Part shown: positions 1-9,099 of the stretch, in pieces
Layout: every line of letters starts with the position of its first letter
How positions within the stretch are numbered: position 1 is the first letter of the stretch
From: an uncultured Anaeroplasmataceae bacterium
GTDB lineage: Bacteria; Bacillota_I; Bacilli_A; Acholeplasmatales; Anaeroplasmataceae
Length of the DNA stretch: 47,953 nucleotides
Assembly: GCA_934229785.1 (NCBI GenBank)
Contig: CAKQEA010000015.1
Location: 1-47,953 of the forward strand
Direction of reading: 5' to 3'
The notes under the pieces: generated by a model
Databases searched by the model: none
What the model was told of the DNA's origin: nothing
What the model saw: only the letters and a program-made list of their open reading frames with translations
Made by a program: the position numbers and the translations under genes

Positions 1-174
1 TAAAAGGACCTTATATACTTTAGTATATAAAATCCTCAAAATTTAAGTTTATGTTTAATTTAAGTGTCGAAAACCCGAATTGATTTTAAATTTTATATGT
101 TTTCGCTTATAGAATTTATTTTTGTTATATTATCAAGTATAATTTCTTATTTTATTTTTAAAGGTGCAAAATTT

Positions 175-199
175 AAAGTATAGAGTTTTTCTATGCTTT
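175..199 (+). terminator. possible terminator of an upstream gene
   Basis: Nine-base arms (175-183 and 191-199, one G-T pair) close a seven-base loop, with a few T residues after it. It could end transcription from a gene left of the window. A second AT-only palindrome lies at 11-30. The T tract is weak, so this is a guess. Confidence 0.3.
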
Positions 200-205
200 T
201 GTTCT

Positions 206-233
206 TTGAAAAATATGTAAGATGTGATATAAT
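206..233 (+). promoter_or_regulatory. sigma-A-type promoter for the GNAT gene
   Basis: TTGAAA at 206-211 and TATAAT at 228-233 with a 16-bp spacer, about 65 bp before the acetyltransferase start. Confidence 0.55.
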
Positions 234-298
234 ACAATTAAAGAACCAGTAGATTTATCTAACAGGCTTTACTAATTATTTATTTAAGGAGGAAGCCT

Positions 299-829
299 AT
301 GAATATAGATTTACGGCTTAAAGTTTTTTCTGATGATGCAAAAAAAATGATTAAATGGTTAAATAATAAAAAAATAACCAAATATTTGAATGAGGATCCT
401 AATACTGCATATGCGCTTGATGATATTATATCATCAGGTAGAGCAGATTTATTAACCTATTATCTTAATAAAAATGCTAAATTTTTTCTAATAGATACTG
501 AAGAAGAAAAATGTGTTGGCTTTATAACCTTAGTTGAAAAGAAGCGTATAAATGCTTATGAAATAGTTGTAGCTATTGGTGAGGTAAGAAATTGGGGGAA
601 AAAGATAGGCTATAAGGCTGTTTCAAAAATTTTAAATGAGGTTTTCTTTAATTTTAAAATAGAGAATGTTGTGAGTAAAATTCATGTTGAAAATAAAAGA
701 AGTATTATGCTATTTAATCATTTGGGTTTTGAAAAGCTATGTGAAAAAAATAATCATTATGTCTATATTTTAAACAAGGATGATTATGTTAAGGCAATTT
801 TATCTAAGGCTAAGGTGTGTGCACTTTAG
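299..829 (+). CDS. GNAT-family N-acetyltransferase (RimJ/RimL-like)
   Basis: A 176-residue protein with the fold pattern of GCN5-related acetyltransferases, which move an acetyl group from acetyl-CoA to an amine. It has an N-terminal alpha/beta part, a central strand (VGFITLVEKK) leading to the acetyl-CoA-binding turn (VRNWGKKIGYKAVSKI, a degenerate Q/RxxGxG/A motif) and the typical C-terminal VHVEN-R-S-LFNHLGFEK segment. This ending is characteristic of the RimJ/RimL type that modifies ribosomal proteins or small molecules. The ATG at 299 follows an AAGGAGG site. It is monocistronic, with its own promoter at 206-233. The substrate cannot be told from sequence. Confidence 0.8.
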   Translation: MNIDLRLKVFSDDAKKMIKWLNNKKITKYLNEDPNTAYALDDIISSGRADLLTYYLNKNAKFFLIDTEEEKCVGFITLVEKKRINAYEIVVAIGEVRNWGKKIGYKAVSKILNEVFFNFKIENVVSKIHVENKRSIMLFNHLGFEKLCEKNNHYVYILNKDDYVKAILSKAKVCAL

Positions 830-931
830 CTTTTTTCTTTTTAAATAATAATAAAATAAGTTTAATTTCGTATTATTTTTTTTAAAATTAATTAAAAGTA
901 ATGAAAACGATTTTAGATGTAATTTTATATA

Positions 932-959
932 TTTACACATTTTAAAATTGTAGTATAAT
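932..959 (+). promoter_or_regulatory. promoter with an upstream cre-like site for the MATE gene
   Basis: TTTACA at 932-937 and TATAAT at 954-959, 16-bp spacer. Just upstream, 902-915 (TGAAAACGATTTTA) matches the CcpA cre consensus TGWAANCGNTNWCA at all fixed positions but one. Carbon-catabolite control is possible but not shown. Confidence 0.4.
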
Positions 960-989
960 TTCTTTGCTAGAAAAAGAGGGGACAAAAAT

Positions 990-2432
990 ATGCTAAAAAA
1001 ATTATTTGAACCTATTGATTTAACAAAGGGATGTATTTGGAAGGTAATTGTTTGGTTTTCAATTCCAATTTTATTAAGTTATATATTTCAACAAATTTAT
1101 ACAATAGCTGATGCAGCAATTTGTGGTCAGTATTTGAATGCAAATCAGGTTGCAGGTGTTAATAATACTGGTAATATTGTATTTATTGTTTTACAATTTG
1201 CATTTGGATGTACAGCTGGTTTTTCAGTTGTTACATCTAATTATTTTGGACAAAAAAACATGGATGGAATTAGAAAGTCCTTTGCTACTCAAATTGTTTT
1301 ATCATTTATTATAAGTATTATTTTAACAGTAATTGCTGTATTATGCATTAATCCATTATTAAAATGGATAGGCCTTGAAAAGTCAGCCAATCCAGTTCAA
1401 AATGAGATATATGAATCAGCATATATTTATGTCCTTATAATATTTTTGGGTACAATTGCCCAAATATTTTATAATTTGATATGTTCTTTTTTAAGAAGTG
1501 TTGGAGATTCATTAACTCCACTTGTCTTTTTAATTTTTTCAACTATTTTAAATATTGTTTTAGATTTATTGTTTATAGCAGTTTTTAAAATGGGGGTAAG
1601 TGGTGCAGCAATTGCAACTGTAATTGCCCAGGCTATTTCTGCAGTAGGCTGTTTTGTATATACATTTATCCACTATAAAGAGTATAGATTAAAGCCTAGT
1701 GATTTTAAATTAAGACGTGAACAATCAATTAATCATTTAAAGCTTGGATTACCACTTGCATTTCAATTTTCAATTCTATGTATTGGACTTATTGTAATGC
1801 AATCTATTATTGTAAAATATGATACATCAGAGCTTGGTGAAGTAATAGCTTCTAATGCTCAAAATGGATTTGGCGCTGCTACAAAGCTTAATAATTTCTT
1901 AATGTGCCCCTTTAATGCTTTAGGTACAGCAATGTTATCATATTGTGGACAAAATTATGGTTCTAATGATAAAGAAAGAGTAAAAAAAGGTGTAAAGCAA
2001 GCATTTGTTATTGCCTTCTTTATTTATATAATATTTGCAGGTATTGGCTTACTTTTAACAATAAATGGTTTTTATCTTTATATTTTCTATTCAGCTGATA
2101 AGGTTAATAGTGAAGCAATTCATTATGGAAATATATATTTATATTGTGATTTGTCACTTTATTATATTTTAGGTATGCTATTTATCTTAAGAAATTCTCT
2201 TCAAGGAATTGGAAAAGCTCTATTTCCATTTTTAGCTGGTATTGGTGAGCTTGTCGCCCGAACTGTGTTATGCTTAACATTACCTGCTTTAATTAATCAC
2301 GGTCCTATTACAATAAATGCTAGTTCAAATTCATTATTAGGATTAGCATTTGCTGATCCACTTGCTTGGGCTGCTGCAGTATCTATTATGATTTATGGAG
2401 CAGTAAAATATATTTTTAAAGAAAATGATTAA
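990..2432 (+). CDS. MATE-family multidrug/cation efflux transporter
   Basis: A 480-residue polytopic membrane protein with about 12 hydrophobic segments, the usual size for MATE exporters, which extrude drugs or organic cations in exchange for Na+ or H+. The N-terminus (PIDLTKG..W..I..FSIPILLSYIFQQIYTIAD) and the repeated half starting near 'LKLGLPLAFQFSIL' are typical of the NorM/DinF-like bacterial branch. The ATG at 990 follows a GAGGGG site. Its own promoter and a strong terminator at 2448 make it a single-gene unit. Substrate unknown. Confidence 0.9.
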   Translation: MLKKLFEPIDLTKGCIWKVIVWFSIPILLSYIFQQIYTIADAAICGQYLNANQVAGVNNTGNIVFIVLQFAFGCTAGFSVVTSNYFGQKNMDGIRKSFATQIVLSFIISIILTVIAVLCINPLLKWIGLEKSANPVQNEIYESAYIYVLIIFLGTIAQIFYNLICSFLRSVGDSLTPLVFLIFSTILNIVLDLLFIAVFKMGVSGAAIATVIAQAISAVGCFVYTFIHYKEYRLKPSDFKLRREQSINHLKLGLPLAFQFSILCIGLIVMQSIIVKYDTSELGEVIASNAQNGFGAATKLNNFLMCPFNALGTAMLSYCGQNYGSNDKERVKKGVKQAFVIAFFIYIIFAGIGLLLTINGFYLYIFYSADKVNSEAIHYGNIYLYCDLSLYYILGMLFILRNSLQGIGKALFPFLAGIGELVARTVLCLTLPALINHGPITINASSNSLLGLAFADPLAWAAAVSIMIYGAVKYIFKEND

Positions 2433-2447
2433 TTTTCAATTTCTATT

Positions 2448-2476
2448 AAACCTATCAAGTAATTGATGGGTTTTTT
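2448..2476 (+). terminator. Rho-independent terminator after the MATE gene
   Basis: An 11-bp stem (AAACCTATCAA / TTGATGGGTTT, one G-T pair), GTAA loop and T run. Confidence 0.85.
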
Positions 2477-2487
2477 ACATTTTTTCT

Positions 2488-2527
2488 ATTTTGTCTAATT
2501 TTTTGACAAAATAAGTAGTATATACTA
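2488..2527 (+). promoter_or_regulatory. two palindromes upstream of oleate hydratase, candidate operator region
   Basis: An inverted repeat with 8-bp arms (ATTTTGTC 2488-2495, GACAAAAT 2505-2512) carries a TTGACA hexamer (2503-2508). It is followed by a perfect 12-bp palindrome TAGTATATACTA (2516-2527). Either could be the operator of the TetR-type regulator encoded downstream at 4525, whose family usually represses a neighbouring gene. A clean -10 at the right spacing was not seen. Confidence 0.4.
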
Positions 2528-2644
2528 AAAAAAATCAAAATTAAATATTTGTCTAAATGTTATACAAAGTTAAGCTTTTGACTATTTAGTATTCTATTTC
2601 TTTGGATTATTATATAGTTGTATTTAATACAGGAGGTAGATATT

Positions 2645-4438
2645 ATGTATTACAGTGCAGGAACTTATGAAGCATTTGCTCATCCTGAAAAACCACAGGG
2701 AGTAGATAAAAAATCTGCTTACATTATTGGTACAGGACTTGCCGGTCTTTCAGCAGCATTCTATTTAGTACGTGATGGACAAATGAAAGGCGAGCACATT
2801 CATTTACTTGAAAAGCTTGATTTAGCTGGTGGATCTTGTGATGGTAGAAAGGATATAACAAAAGGATTCTATATGCGTGGCGGCCGTGAAATGGATAATC
2901 ACTTTGAATGTATGTGGGATATGTTTAGAGATGTACCATCAATTGAAAATCCTAATGTTTCAGTACTTGATGAATATTATTGGTTAAATAAGCATGATCC
3001 TAATTATTCTTTATGCCGTGCATCAGTAAACTGTGGAGAAGATGCTCACACAGATAAACAATTTAAGCTTGATAAGGCCTCAGCAATGGCTTTACAAAAG
3101 CTATTTATGACACCTGAGAAGGATTTAGAGGATAAGAAAATATCAGAGGTTTTACCGGAATCATTTTGGAGTACTAATTTCTGGTTATATTGGCAAACAA
3201 TGTTTGCGTTCCAACGTTGGTCATCAGCTTTGGAAATGAAGAGATATTTATGTAGATATGTTCATCATATTGATGGCTTGCCAGATTTTACAGCTTTAAG
3301 ATTTACAAAATACAATCAGTATGAATCTATGATTTTACCTTTAACTAAATATCTTGAAGCACATGGCGTTAAGATTTGTTATGGTGTTGATGTAAAAAAT
3401 GTTATTTTTGAAAATAAAGGCGATAAAAAAATTGCTAAAAGAATTATTTTTGTTCGTGATAACAAAGAGCAATCAATTGATTTAATTGAGGATGATTTAG
3501 TATTTATTACAAATGGTTGTTGTACTGATACATCATGCTATGGTTCACAAAATGAAGCACCTGATTTAACTCATTTGAAAAATGGTGTTGGTGAATCATG
3601 GGATATGTGGAAAAATATAGCTAAGCAAGCAACTAATGGTGAATTTGGTAATCCTGATAAATTCTGTTCAGATATTGAGGCAACAAATTGGATGAGTGCA
3701 ACAATTGCTACATCTGATGAAGAAATTATAAAGCATATTATAAATATTTGTAAGCGTGATCCTAGAGAGGGTAAGGTTACAACTGGTGGTATTGTAACAG
3801 TTAAGGATTCAACCGAAAATTGGTATTTATCTTGGACAATCAATCGTCAACCACAGTTTAAGAGTCAAGATAAAAATATGGTACTTGTTTGGGTTTATTC
3901 TTTAAATACTAATAAACCTGGTAATTTTATGAAGAAGAATATGAAAAATTGTAAAGGCTATGAGGTATGTGAGGAATGGTTATATCATATTGGTATTGAT
4001 AAGGATAAGATTGAAGATTATGCTAAAAATAGATGTAATACTACAACTTGCTATATGCCATATATTAATGCTTTCTTCCAACCAAGAAAAGAATCTGATA
4101 GACCACTTGTTGTTCCAAAATGTGCCGTTAATTTCGCATTCTTAGGTCAATTTGCAGAAACACCAAGAGATACTATTTTTACAACTGAGTATTCAATTCG
4201 TACAGGTATGGAAGCTGTTTACACTTTATTAAATGTTGATAGAGCTGTACCAGAGGTATGGGGTAGTAAATATGATGTAAGGGAATTATTGAAGGCATGT
4301 TATTATGCATTAGATAAGCATAGCTTAGATGAATGTCCTTTATCAGTTAAAGAAAAAGCATTACTTAAGATTGTTAAAAAGAAAACTAAGGGTACAGATA
4401 TAGAAATTCTTCTTAAGGAAAGCGGATTAATTAAATAA
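2645..4438 (+). CDS. oleate hydratase (FAD-dependent, MCRA family)
   Basis: A 597-residue protein of the myosin-cross-reactive-antigen family. These FAD enzymes add water to the cis-9 double bond of oleate and related free fatty acids, giving 10-hydroxystearate; in gut Firmicutes this detoxifies host and dietary unsaturated fatty acids. Visible features are the N-terminal dinucleotide motif GTGLAG (residues 29-34), the family-specific MRGGREMDNHFECMWD segment, and near full family length. The ATG at 2645 is chosen because AGGAGGT sits eight bases before it; a longer reading from 2618 has no site. Flanked by possible operators and a downstream TetR gene. Confidence 0.95.
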   Translation: MYYSAGTYEAFAHPEKPQGVDKKSAYIIGTGLAGLSAAFYLVRDGQMKGEHIHLLEKLDLAGGSCDGRKDITKGFYMRGGREMDNHFECMWDMFRDVPSIENPNVSVLDEYYWLNKHDPNYSLCRASVNCGEDAHTDKQFKLDKASAMALQKLFMTPEKDLEDKKISEVLPESFWSTNFWLYWQTMFAFQRWSSALEMKRYLCRYVHHIDGLPDFTALRFTKYNQYESMILPLTKYLEAHGVKICYGVDVKNVIFENKGDKKIAKRIIFVRDNKEQSIDLIEDDLVFITNGCCTDTSCYGSQNEAPDLTHLKNGVGESWDMWKNIAKQATNGEFGNPDKFCSDIEATNWMSATIATSDEEIIKHIINICKRDPREGKVTTGGIVTVKDSTENWYLSWTINRQPQFKSQDKNMVLVWVYSLNTNKPGNFMKKNMKNCKGYEVCEEWLYHIGIDKDKIEDYAKNRCNTTTCYMPYINAFFQPRKESDRPLVVPKCAVNFAFLGQFAETPRDTIFTTEYSIRTGMEAVYTLLNVDRAVPEVWGSKYDVRELLKACYYALDKHSLDECPLSVKEKALLKIVKKKTKGTDIEILLKESGLIK

Positions 4439-4454
4439 ATTTAAGATAATTGTT

Positions 4455-4485
4455 AAAATCTCTTCATTTTTTGAAGAGATTTTTT
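4455..4485 (+). terminator. Rho-independent terminator after oleate hydratase
   Basis: A 12-bp perfect stem (4455-4466 with 4472-4483) around a short T-rich loop, ending in T residues. Confidence 0.85.
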
Positions 4486-4524
4486 CAACTTTGTGGTATG
4501 ATTATATCAAGGATGTGATTTATT

Positions 4525-5079
4525 TTGAGTAGCTTAACAACTAAAAAGGCAATAGCCTATTCATTAAAGGAGCTTTTAGTAGAAAAGCCATTATCAAAAA
4601 TAACAGTTAATGATATAACTTTAAAATGTGATATTAATAGACAAACCTTCTATTATCATTTTCAGGATATAATTGACTTAGTTGAATGGATTTGTATAGA
4701 GGATGCTGATAAAGCATTAAAGGATAAGGATACATACGAAAATTGGGTTGATGGGTTTTTGTCAATTTTTAAGCTATTAGAGGCAGATAAAATTTTTATA
4801 ACAAATATTTATAAATCTGTTTCATTAGAGCTATTACAAAAATATTTATATAAGCTAGTTTATCCTATAATCTATTCAGTTGTGGATGAAAAAACGAAAA
4901 ACAAACCAGTTCGTGAGGATGATAAAAAATTTATATCAAATTTTTATATGTATTCATTTGTAGCTATTGTGCTTGAATGGGTAAAGAATGATATGAAGGA
5001 TGATCCTAAGCAAATAGTTGAAAGAGTATCATCTATTGTAAAGGGTACAATAGATCAAGCAATAAGTAATTTAAAGTAA
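4525..5079 (+). CDS. TetR/AcrR-family transcriptional regulator
   Basis: A 184-residue protein. The first 50 residues are a TetR helix-turn-helix (ALKELLVEK..SKITVNDIT..C.INRQTFYYHF) and the rest is a helical ligand/dimer domain ending in the EWV..DMK pattern of the DhaS-like subgroup. It starts with TTG, supported by an AAGGATG site at normal spacing. Placed directly after oleate hydratase and likely to control it in response to fatty acids; this link is inference from position. A terminator separates the two genes, so it is probably transcribed on its own. Confidence 0.8.
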   Translation: MSSLTTKKAIAYSLKELLVEKPLSKITVNDITLKCDINRQTFYYHFQDIIDLVEWICIEDADKALKDKDTYENWVDGFLSIFKLLEADKIFITNIYKSVSLELLQKYLYKLVYPIIYSVVDEKTKNKPVREDDKKFISNFYMYSFVAIVLEWVKNDMKDDPKQIVERVSSIVKGTIDQAISNLK

Positions 5080-5088
5080 GTATAAATG

Positions 5089-5146
5089 CACTAGATTAAT
5101 AAAGTGAATCAACAGTTGAATTCATTTTATAATTCTAGTGTTTTTT
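5089..5146 (+). terminator. Rho-independent terminator after the TetR gene
   Basis: A long interrupted hairpin with outer arms CACTAGA/TCTAGTG (5089-5095, 5134-5140) followed by six T residues. Confidence 0.7.
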
Positions 5147-5158
5147 AATAATTGAATG

Positions 5159-5188
5159 GTTGACTTGTCAACTAATTAAAACTATAAT
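5159..5188 (+). promoter_or_regulatory. near-consensus promoter overlapped by a MarR-type operator
   Basis: TTGACT (5160-5165), 17-bp spacer, TATAAT (5183-5188). The palindrome GTTGAC-TT-GTCAAC (5159-5172) covers the -35 box, exactly where a repressor would block RNA polymerase. The first gene downstream encodes a MarR-family protein, so autoregulation is likely. Confidence 0.75.
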
Positions 5189-5212
5189 ACTAATTACAAA
5201 AAGGAGAATATT

Positions 5213-5653
5213 ATGGAAGCTAGAGATTTAACAAAAATTGTTAGAAATATGATGCTTTATAAAAATTCTGTTAACAAAGAAAAAATTAATTTAAACGAAA
5301 CTGAATTTGAAATGATCCGTTATATTTCTAAAAGAGAATTTAGAACATTTACAGAGGTAAAGGATTATCTAAATGTCGATAAAGGTTTAGTAACAAGAAT
5401 GAGTAAAAAATTAGAATCACTTGGATATTTAACGATTACAACTGATAGTGATGATTTAAGAAAAAAGCTTTTATGTCCAACTATGAAGGCATTAGAAATT
5501 AAAAATGAAATATATGATGAAGAGGTTTTATTTTATGATGCCTGTTTAAGTGTATTATCTAATGAAGAAAAGGAAGTATTCTTAAAGTTAGTTGATAAGG
5601 TTTATTTGGAATCTAAAAGATTAAGAAAATGTGGATTTGAGGGACTAAAATGA
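5213..5653 (+). CDS. MarR-family transcriptional regulator
   Basis: A 146-residue winged-helix regulator. The DNA-binding core (FTEVKDYLNVDKGLVTRMSKKLESLGYL, followed by the wing) and flanking dimer helices fit the MarR family, whose members repress efflux genes until a ligand binds. The ATG follows AAGGAG. It is the first gene of an operon: its stop overlaps the next start by ATGA (5650-5653), so translation of the exporter is coupled. A palindrome on the -35 box upstream is the probable binding site. Confidence 0.85.
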   Translation: MEARDLTKIVRNMMLYKNSVNKEKINLNETEFEMIRYISKREFRTFTEVKDYLNVDKGLVTRMSKKLESLGYLTITTDSDDLRKKLLCPTMKALEIKNEIYDEEVLFYDACLSVLSNEEKEVFLKLVDKVYLESKRLRKCGFEGLK

Positions 5654-7341
5654 AAAAGTATGATTATTCTAAAATTAGTACCTATTTTAAATTAAATAAG
5701 CTTTCATTTATACTCGCAACAATTACAGGTGTTATCTATAATGTTTTGATGGCTTTTGTTCCTATTGTTCAAGGTAAGCTTATTGATTTATATATGGAGC
5801 AGGGTGATGTTAAATATATTATTTATTTTGCATTATCATTTTTAATATTTGTTGTATTTATTCAGGTTAATCGTTTTTTAAAGAGATATTATGTAAGAGA
5901 TTTTTCTAATAGAATGGTCTTACAAATGCGTAGGGTTTCATTTAGTAATTTATTATATAGTAACATTGAGGATTTTAATAATAGTACTAAAGGCGATATA
6001 ATGAATAAAAATCTTTCTGATATAAAGGATAGCTGTGAGGGTGTTAGGAAGGTTTTAACTGAGGTGTATGATAGTATTATTTTAATGATTGGTTATTTTG
6101 TATCTTTAATGGTTATGGATTATAAAATATCACTTATTATTACTTTATTTATTGTAGTTTCAATGATTTGTGCAAATATGTTAAAAAAAATTATATATAA
6201 AGCTACATTAGATTATAAAAAGTATTTTTCTAAATCAAAGGATATTACCCTTAATTTATTAAAAAATGAAATTTATTATCGAGGCTTTGGTGTTTCTAAT
6301 AATTATTATAATAAATATGAAAGTGTTCAAAATGAATTGGAGAAAAAATCAATTAAATCAATGATTTATAAAGGTTCGCTTGAACCAATTTATCAAGCAA
6401 TTGCCCTTGTTGGACTTTTCTTTGTTATGTATTTGGGTGGTTGTTATGTTATCGATGGTATTTGGCTAATTGGAACATTTTCAGCCTATTTAACTACTTA
6501 TATGCTAGTAGCTAAAAAGGCATCAAAGGTTGGTAAGGTTTTTAATGCGGCAACAACACTAAATGTTTCTTGGCGTAGGTGTCTTCCATTTTTAGTTAAT
6601 AAGGATAATACAAAAGAAATAATTTGTGATGATAAAAATAATAGTTTGATTGTAGATGATTTAACGTTTGGCTTTGATGAATCATTTCAGGTTAAAAATA
6701 TATCATTTAAGCTTAATGGTGGTGAGGCCTTGGGTATTTGTGGTATGATTCATAGCGGAAAATCTACATTAGGTGGAGCATTATCTGGTTTATATAATTA
6801 TGATGGAAGTATTAAGCTTTATGGAGTTGAACTTAAGAATGTTAGAAATGCAAGGAGCGATAATTTTATTTCCTATCTTCCAAGTAATTGTGAAATATTT
6901 AATGATACCTTGAAATATAATATTTCATTTACAGATAGTGATGTAACAAGAGAACTTTATATCTCTTGCTTAAATGAGGATATAGATGATTTAGAAGACA
7001 AAGAAAATGAAATATTATCTCATTCATGCTGTAATTTATCAGGTGGAGAGCAAAAGAGACTTCAAATTGCAAGAGGTGTATATGGTAATCCAAGACTTAT
7101 AATAATGGATGATCCATTTAATGCGATTGATATTAACATGAGTGAGGAAATTACTGATAATATTAGAGGAGAATGTAGTTCATCTATTTTAGTTATCATT
7201 AATAATCAGAAGGAAATACTTAAAAAGATGGATTTTATTTTATTTTTGAAAAATGATGGCTATATTTATGGTAAATATGATGAGTTATTAAATGATCCTG
7301 ATTTTTCTAAGCTTGTAGGTGTTAAATATGAGTGTAGGTAA
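5650..7341 (+). CDS. ABC exporter half-transporter, degenerate-site subunit
   Basis: A 563-residue protein with an N-terminal membrane domain (about six helices, to residue ~310) and a C-terminal ATPase domain. Walker A is at G365-T373 and the signature motif LSGGEQ at 463-468 is intact. The Walker B catalytic Glu is Asp (D487-D488), the H-loop position is Asn (518/519), and the Q-loop Gln is missing. These changes mark the non-hydrolysing ATP site of heterodimeric exporters. It pairs with the next gene, which carries the complementary set of residues. Membrane exporter of drugs or peptides; substrate unknown, with control by the MarR gene in front. Confidence 0.88.
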   Translation: MKKYDYSKISTYFKLNKLSFILATITGVIYNVLMAFVPIVQGKLIDLYMEQGDVKYIIYFALSFLIFVVFIQVNRFLKRYYVRDFSNRMVLQMRRVSFSNLLYSNIEDFNNSTKGDIMNKNLSDIKDSCEGVRKVLTEVYDSIILMIGYFVSLMVMDYKISLIITLFIVVSMICANMLKKIIYKATLDYKKYFSKSKDITLNLLKNEIYYRGFGVSNNYYNKYESVQNELEKKSIKSMIYKGSLEPIYQAIALVGLFFVMYLGGCYVIDGIWLIGTFSAYLTTYMLVAKKASKVGKVFNAATTLNVSWRRCLPFLVNKDNTKEIICDDKNNSLIVDDLTFGFDESFQVKNISFKLNGGEALGICGMIHSGKSTLGGALSGLYNYDGSIKLYGVELKNVRNARSDNFISYLPSNCEIFNDTLKYNISFTDSDVTRELYISCLNEDIDDLEDKENEILSHSCCNLSGGEQKRLQIARGVYGNPRLIIMDDPFNAIDINMSEEITDNIRGECSSSILVIINNQKEILKKMDFILFLKNDGYIYGKYDELLNDPDFSKLVGVKYECR

Positions 7342-8932
7342 GTGTATTGTTAATTATTTTAAAAAACATATATTTGTTTTCATATTTTCTATAATTGTTG
7401 TTTTAAGTGTTACTCTTTTATCGCTTGTACCACCACAAATATTAAGAATTATAGTTGATAAAGTTATTCCATCTAAGGATAAAAATAAGCTTTTACTTGC
7501 TGCAATATTTTATGCTTTAATATTTATATTTATTGGTATTGTTGATTTTTTAAAGGAGGTATTACTTGTTATTGTATCACAGGGAGTAGGAAAGAAAATA
7601 AGACTTGAAATGCTAAGTAAGGTTAATAGATTAGCTTATGTTAATTTTTCTAAGTATGACTATGGTACTTTGGAGGCTTATTTTTCAAATGATGTTGATG
7701 AAATTAATACATTAATTACATCAGGTGTAATATCTATGGTAATTGATTCATTTAAAATGATAGGTATTGTTATTTCTATTTTTGTATTTTCTTATTTATT
7801 TGGTATTATTACTCTTTTAATAATTCCTCTTATTGTTTTATTTACACTATGGATTAGAAAAAGAATGTATAAGGCTCAAAGCATGAATCGTAAGCTTGAG
7901 GGTAGTGTAAATAATCTTGTTTTGGAAAATTTAGATAATATTGTAACAATTAAATCATTTAGAATCTATGATAAAATTAAAAATAAATATGATAATGTTT
8001 TGAAAAATCATTTTAAAACTAATCAACGTGCGAACACATATGATGCAATTTTTTCTCCAATTATGCAAATTTTAAAAACAATTTTAATTGTTGCTGTTAT
8101 TTCTATGTCAACTGGCTTTAATAATTTATTTGGTGTAAGTGTTGGTGTCTTAGTTAGTATGATAGATTTAATTACAAATTTATTTACGCCGATTGAAAAT
8201 TTAGGTATGGAGCTACAAACTATTCAAAAATCTTTGGCTGCTATAGATAGAATAAATGAATTTTTCAAGCTTAGTGAGGATGATATAAAAACTAAATCAT
8301 GTAATGTGGACTCTGATATCACATTAGAATTTAAGGATGTAACATTTTCTTATGATGGAGTTGTAAATGTATTAGAGCATTTTAATTTAACAATTAAAAA
8401 TGATGATAGATTGACATTAAAGGGTAGAAGTGGTAGTGGAAAATCTACTTTATTCAAGCTTGCTTACGGATTAATTAAGCCAACAAGTGGTAGAGTAACT
8501 ATTAATGGAGTTGATACTTATTTATTAAATGATGAAACTAAACGTAGGATATTTGGTATTGTTTATCAGGATTATTATTTTTCAGGTGGAAGTATTAAAG
8601 ATGAGGTAACCTTATTAAATAACAATATTTCAGATTCTGTTGTATATGATACCTTAAGGCTTGTAGGTCTTGATAGAATTACAAATATTAATGAAGAATT
8701 GAAGGTTACAGATTATTCAACTGGTGAACTATCATTATTTAATATTGCAAGAGCAATTATCCTTGATAGTAGAGTTTTATTTTTAGATGAAATGAATGCT
8801 AAAATTGATGGTGTTACAGCTAAAAGGATAATTGAGGTTATTAACAAAGTTAGTAAGGATAAAATGGTTTTATCAATTAATCATTATGGTGATTTAATTG
8901 AAAATAGTATGATTTTAAATTTAGAAAAGTAA
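7328..8932 (+). CDS. ABC exporter half-transporter, catalytic-site subunit
   Basis: A 534-residue partner of the previous protein with a six-helix membrane domain then an ATPase domain. Walker A (G366-T374), Walker B with the catalytic Glu (D487-E488) and the H-loop His (H519) are all canonical. Its signature motif, however, is YSTGE (463-467) instead of LSGGQ. In a heterodimer this weak signature would face the degenerate Walker B of the first subunit, leaving one good ATP site. ATG 7328 is preferred over GTG 7319 for its spacing to AGGTG. It overlaps the upstream gene by 14 nt. Confidence 0.88.
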   Translation: MSVGKCIVNYFKKHIFVFIFSIIVVLSVTLLSLVPPQILRIIVDKVIPSKDKNKLLLAAIFYALIFIFIGIVDFLKEVLLVIVSQGVGKKIRLEMLSKVNRLAYVNFSKYDYGTLEAYFSNDVDEINTLITSGVISMVIDSFKMIGIVISIFVFSYLFGIITLLIIPLIVLFTLWIRKRMYKAQSMNRKLEGSVNNLVLENLDNIVTIKSFRIYDKIKNKYDNVLKNHFKTNQRANTYDAIFSPIMQILKTILIVAVISMSTGFNNLFGVSVGVLVSMIDLITNLFTPIENLGMELQTIQKSLAAIDRINEFFKLSEDDIKTKSCNVDSDITLEFKDVTFSYDGVVNVLEHFNLTIKNDDRLTLKGRSGSGKSTLFKLAYGLIKPTSGRVTINGVDTYLLNDETKRRIFGIVYQDYYFSGGSIKDEVTLLNNNISDSVVYDTLRLVGLDRITNINEELKVTDYSTGELSLFNIARAIILDSRVLFLDEMNAKIDGVTAKRIIEVINKVSKDKMVLSINHYGDLIENSMILNLEK

Positions 8933-8941
8933 GTGATTTAA

Positions 8942-9085
8942 ATGACTTTAAAGAAAAGAACTAAAATCTCAAACTTTTTGATTATAATTCCTACACTAGT
9001 CATTCTTATTGTTTGTTTGATATTAGCTTTTATTGTTATAAAAAATAAGGGATTTGAAGTAAAAGATAGCGATTTTTACTTTTAA
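8942..9085 (+). pseudogene. remnant: N-terminus of a membrane sensor (probably histidine kinase)
   Basis: A 47-codon frame starting 10 bases after the ABC operon. It begins MTLKKRTKISN and continues with a single strong membrane helix, the way many Firmicute sensor histidine kinases start. It stops soon after the helix and no sensor, HAMP or kinase domain follows. It is most likely the stub of a gene lost by deletion; a genuine small membrane protein co-transcribed with the exporter is the alternative. Confidence 0.45.
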
Positions 9086-9099
9086 AGATTTAAAAATAA

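Noticed and set aside
7319..7327. GTG start for the second ABC subunit
   Set aside because: It lies in the ribosome-site region; ATG 7328 has better spacing.
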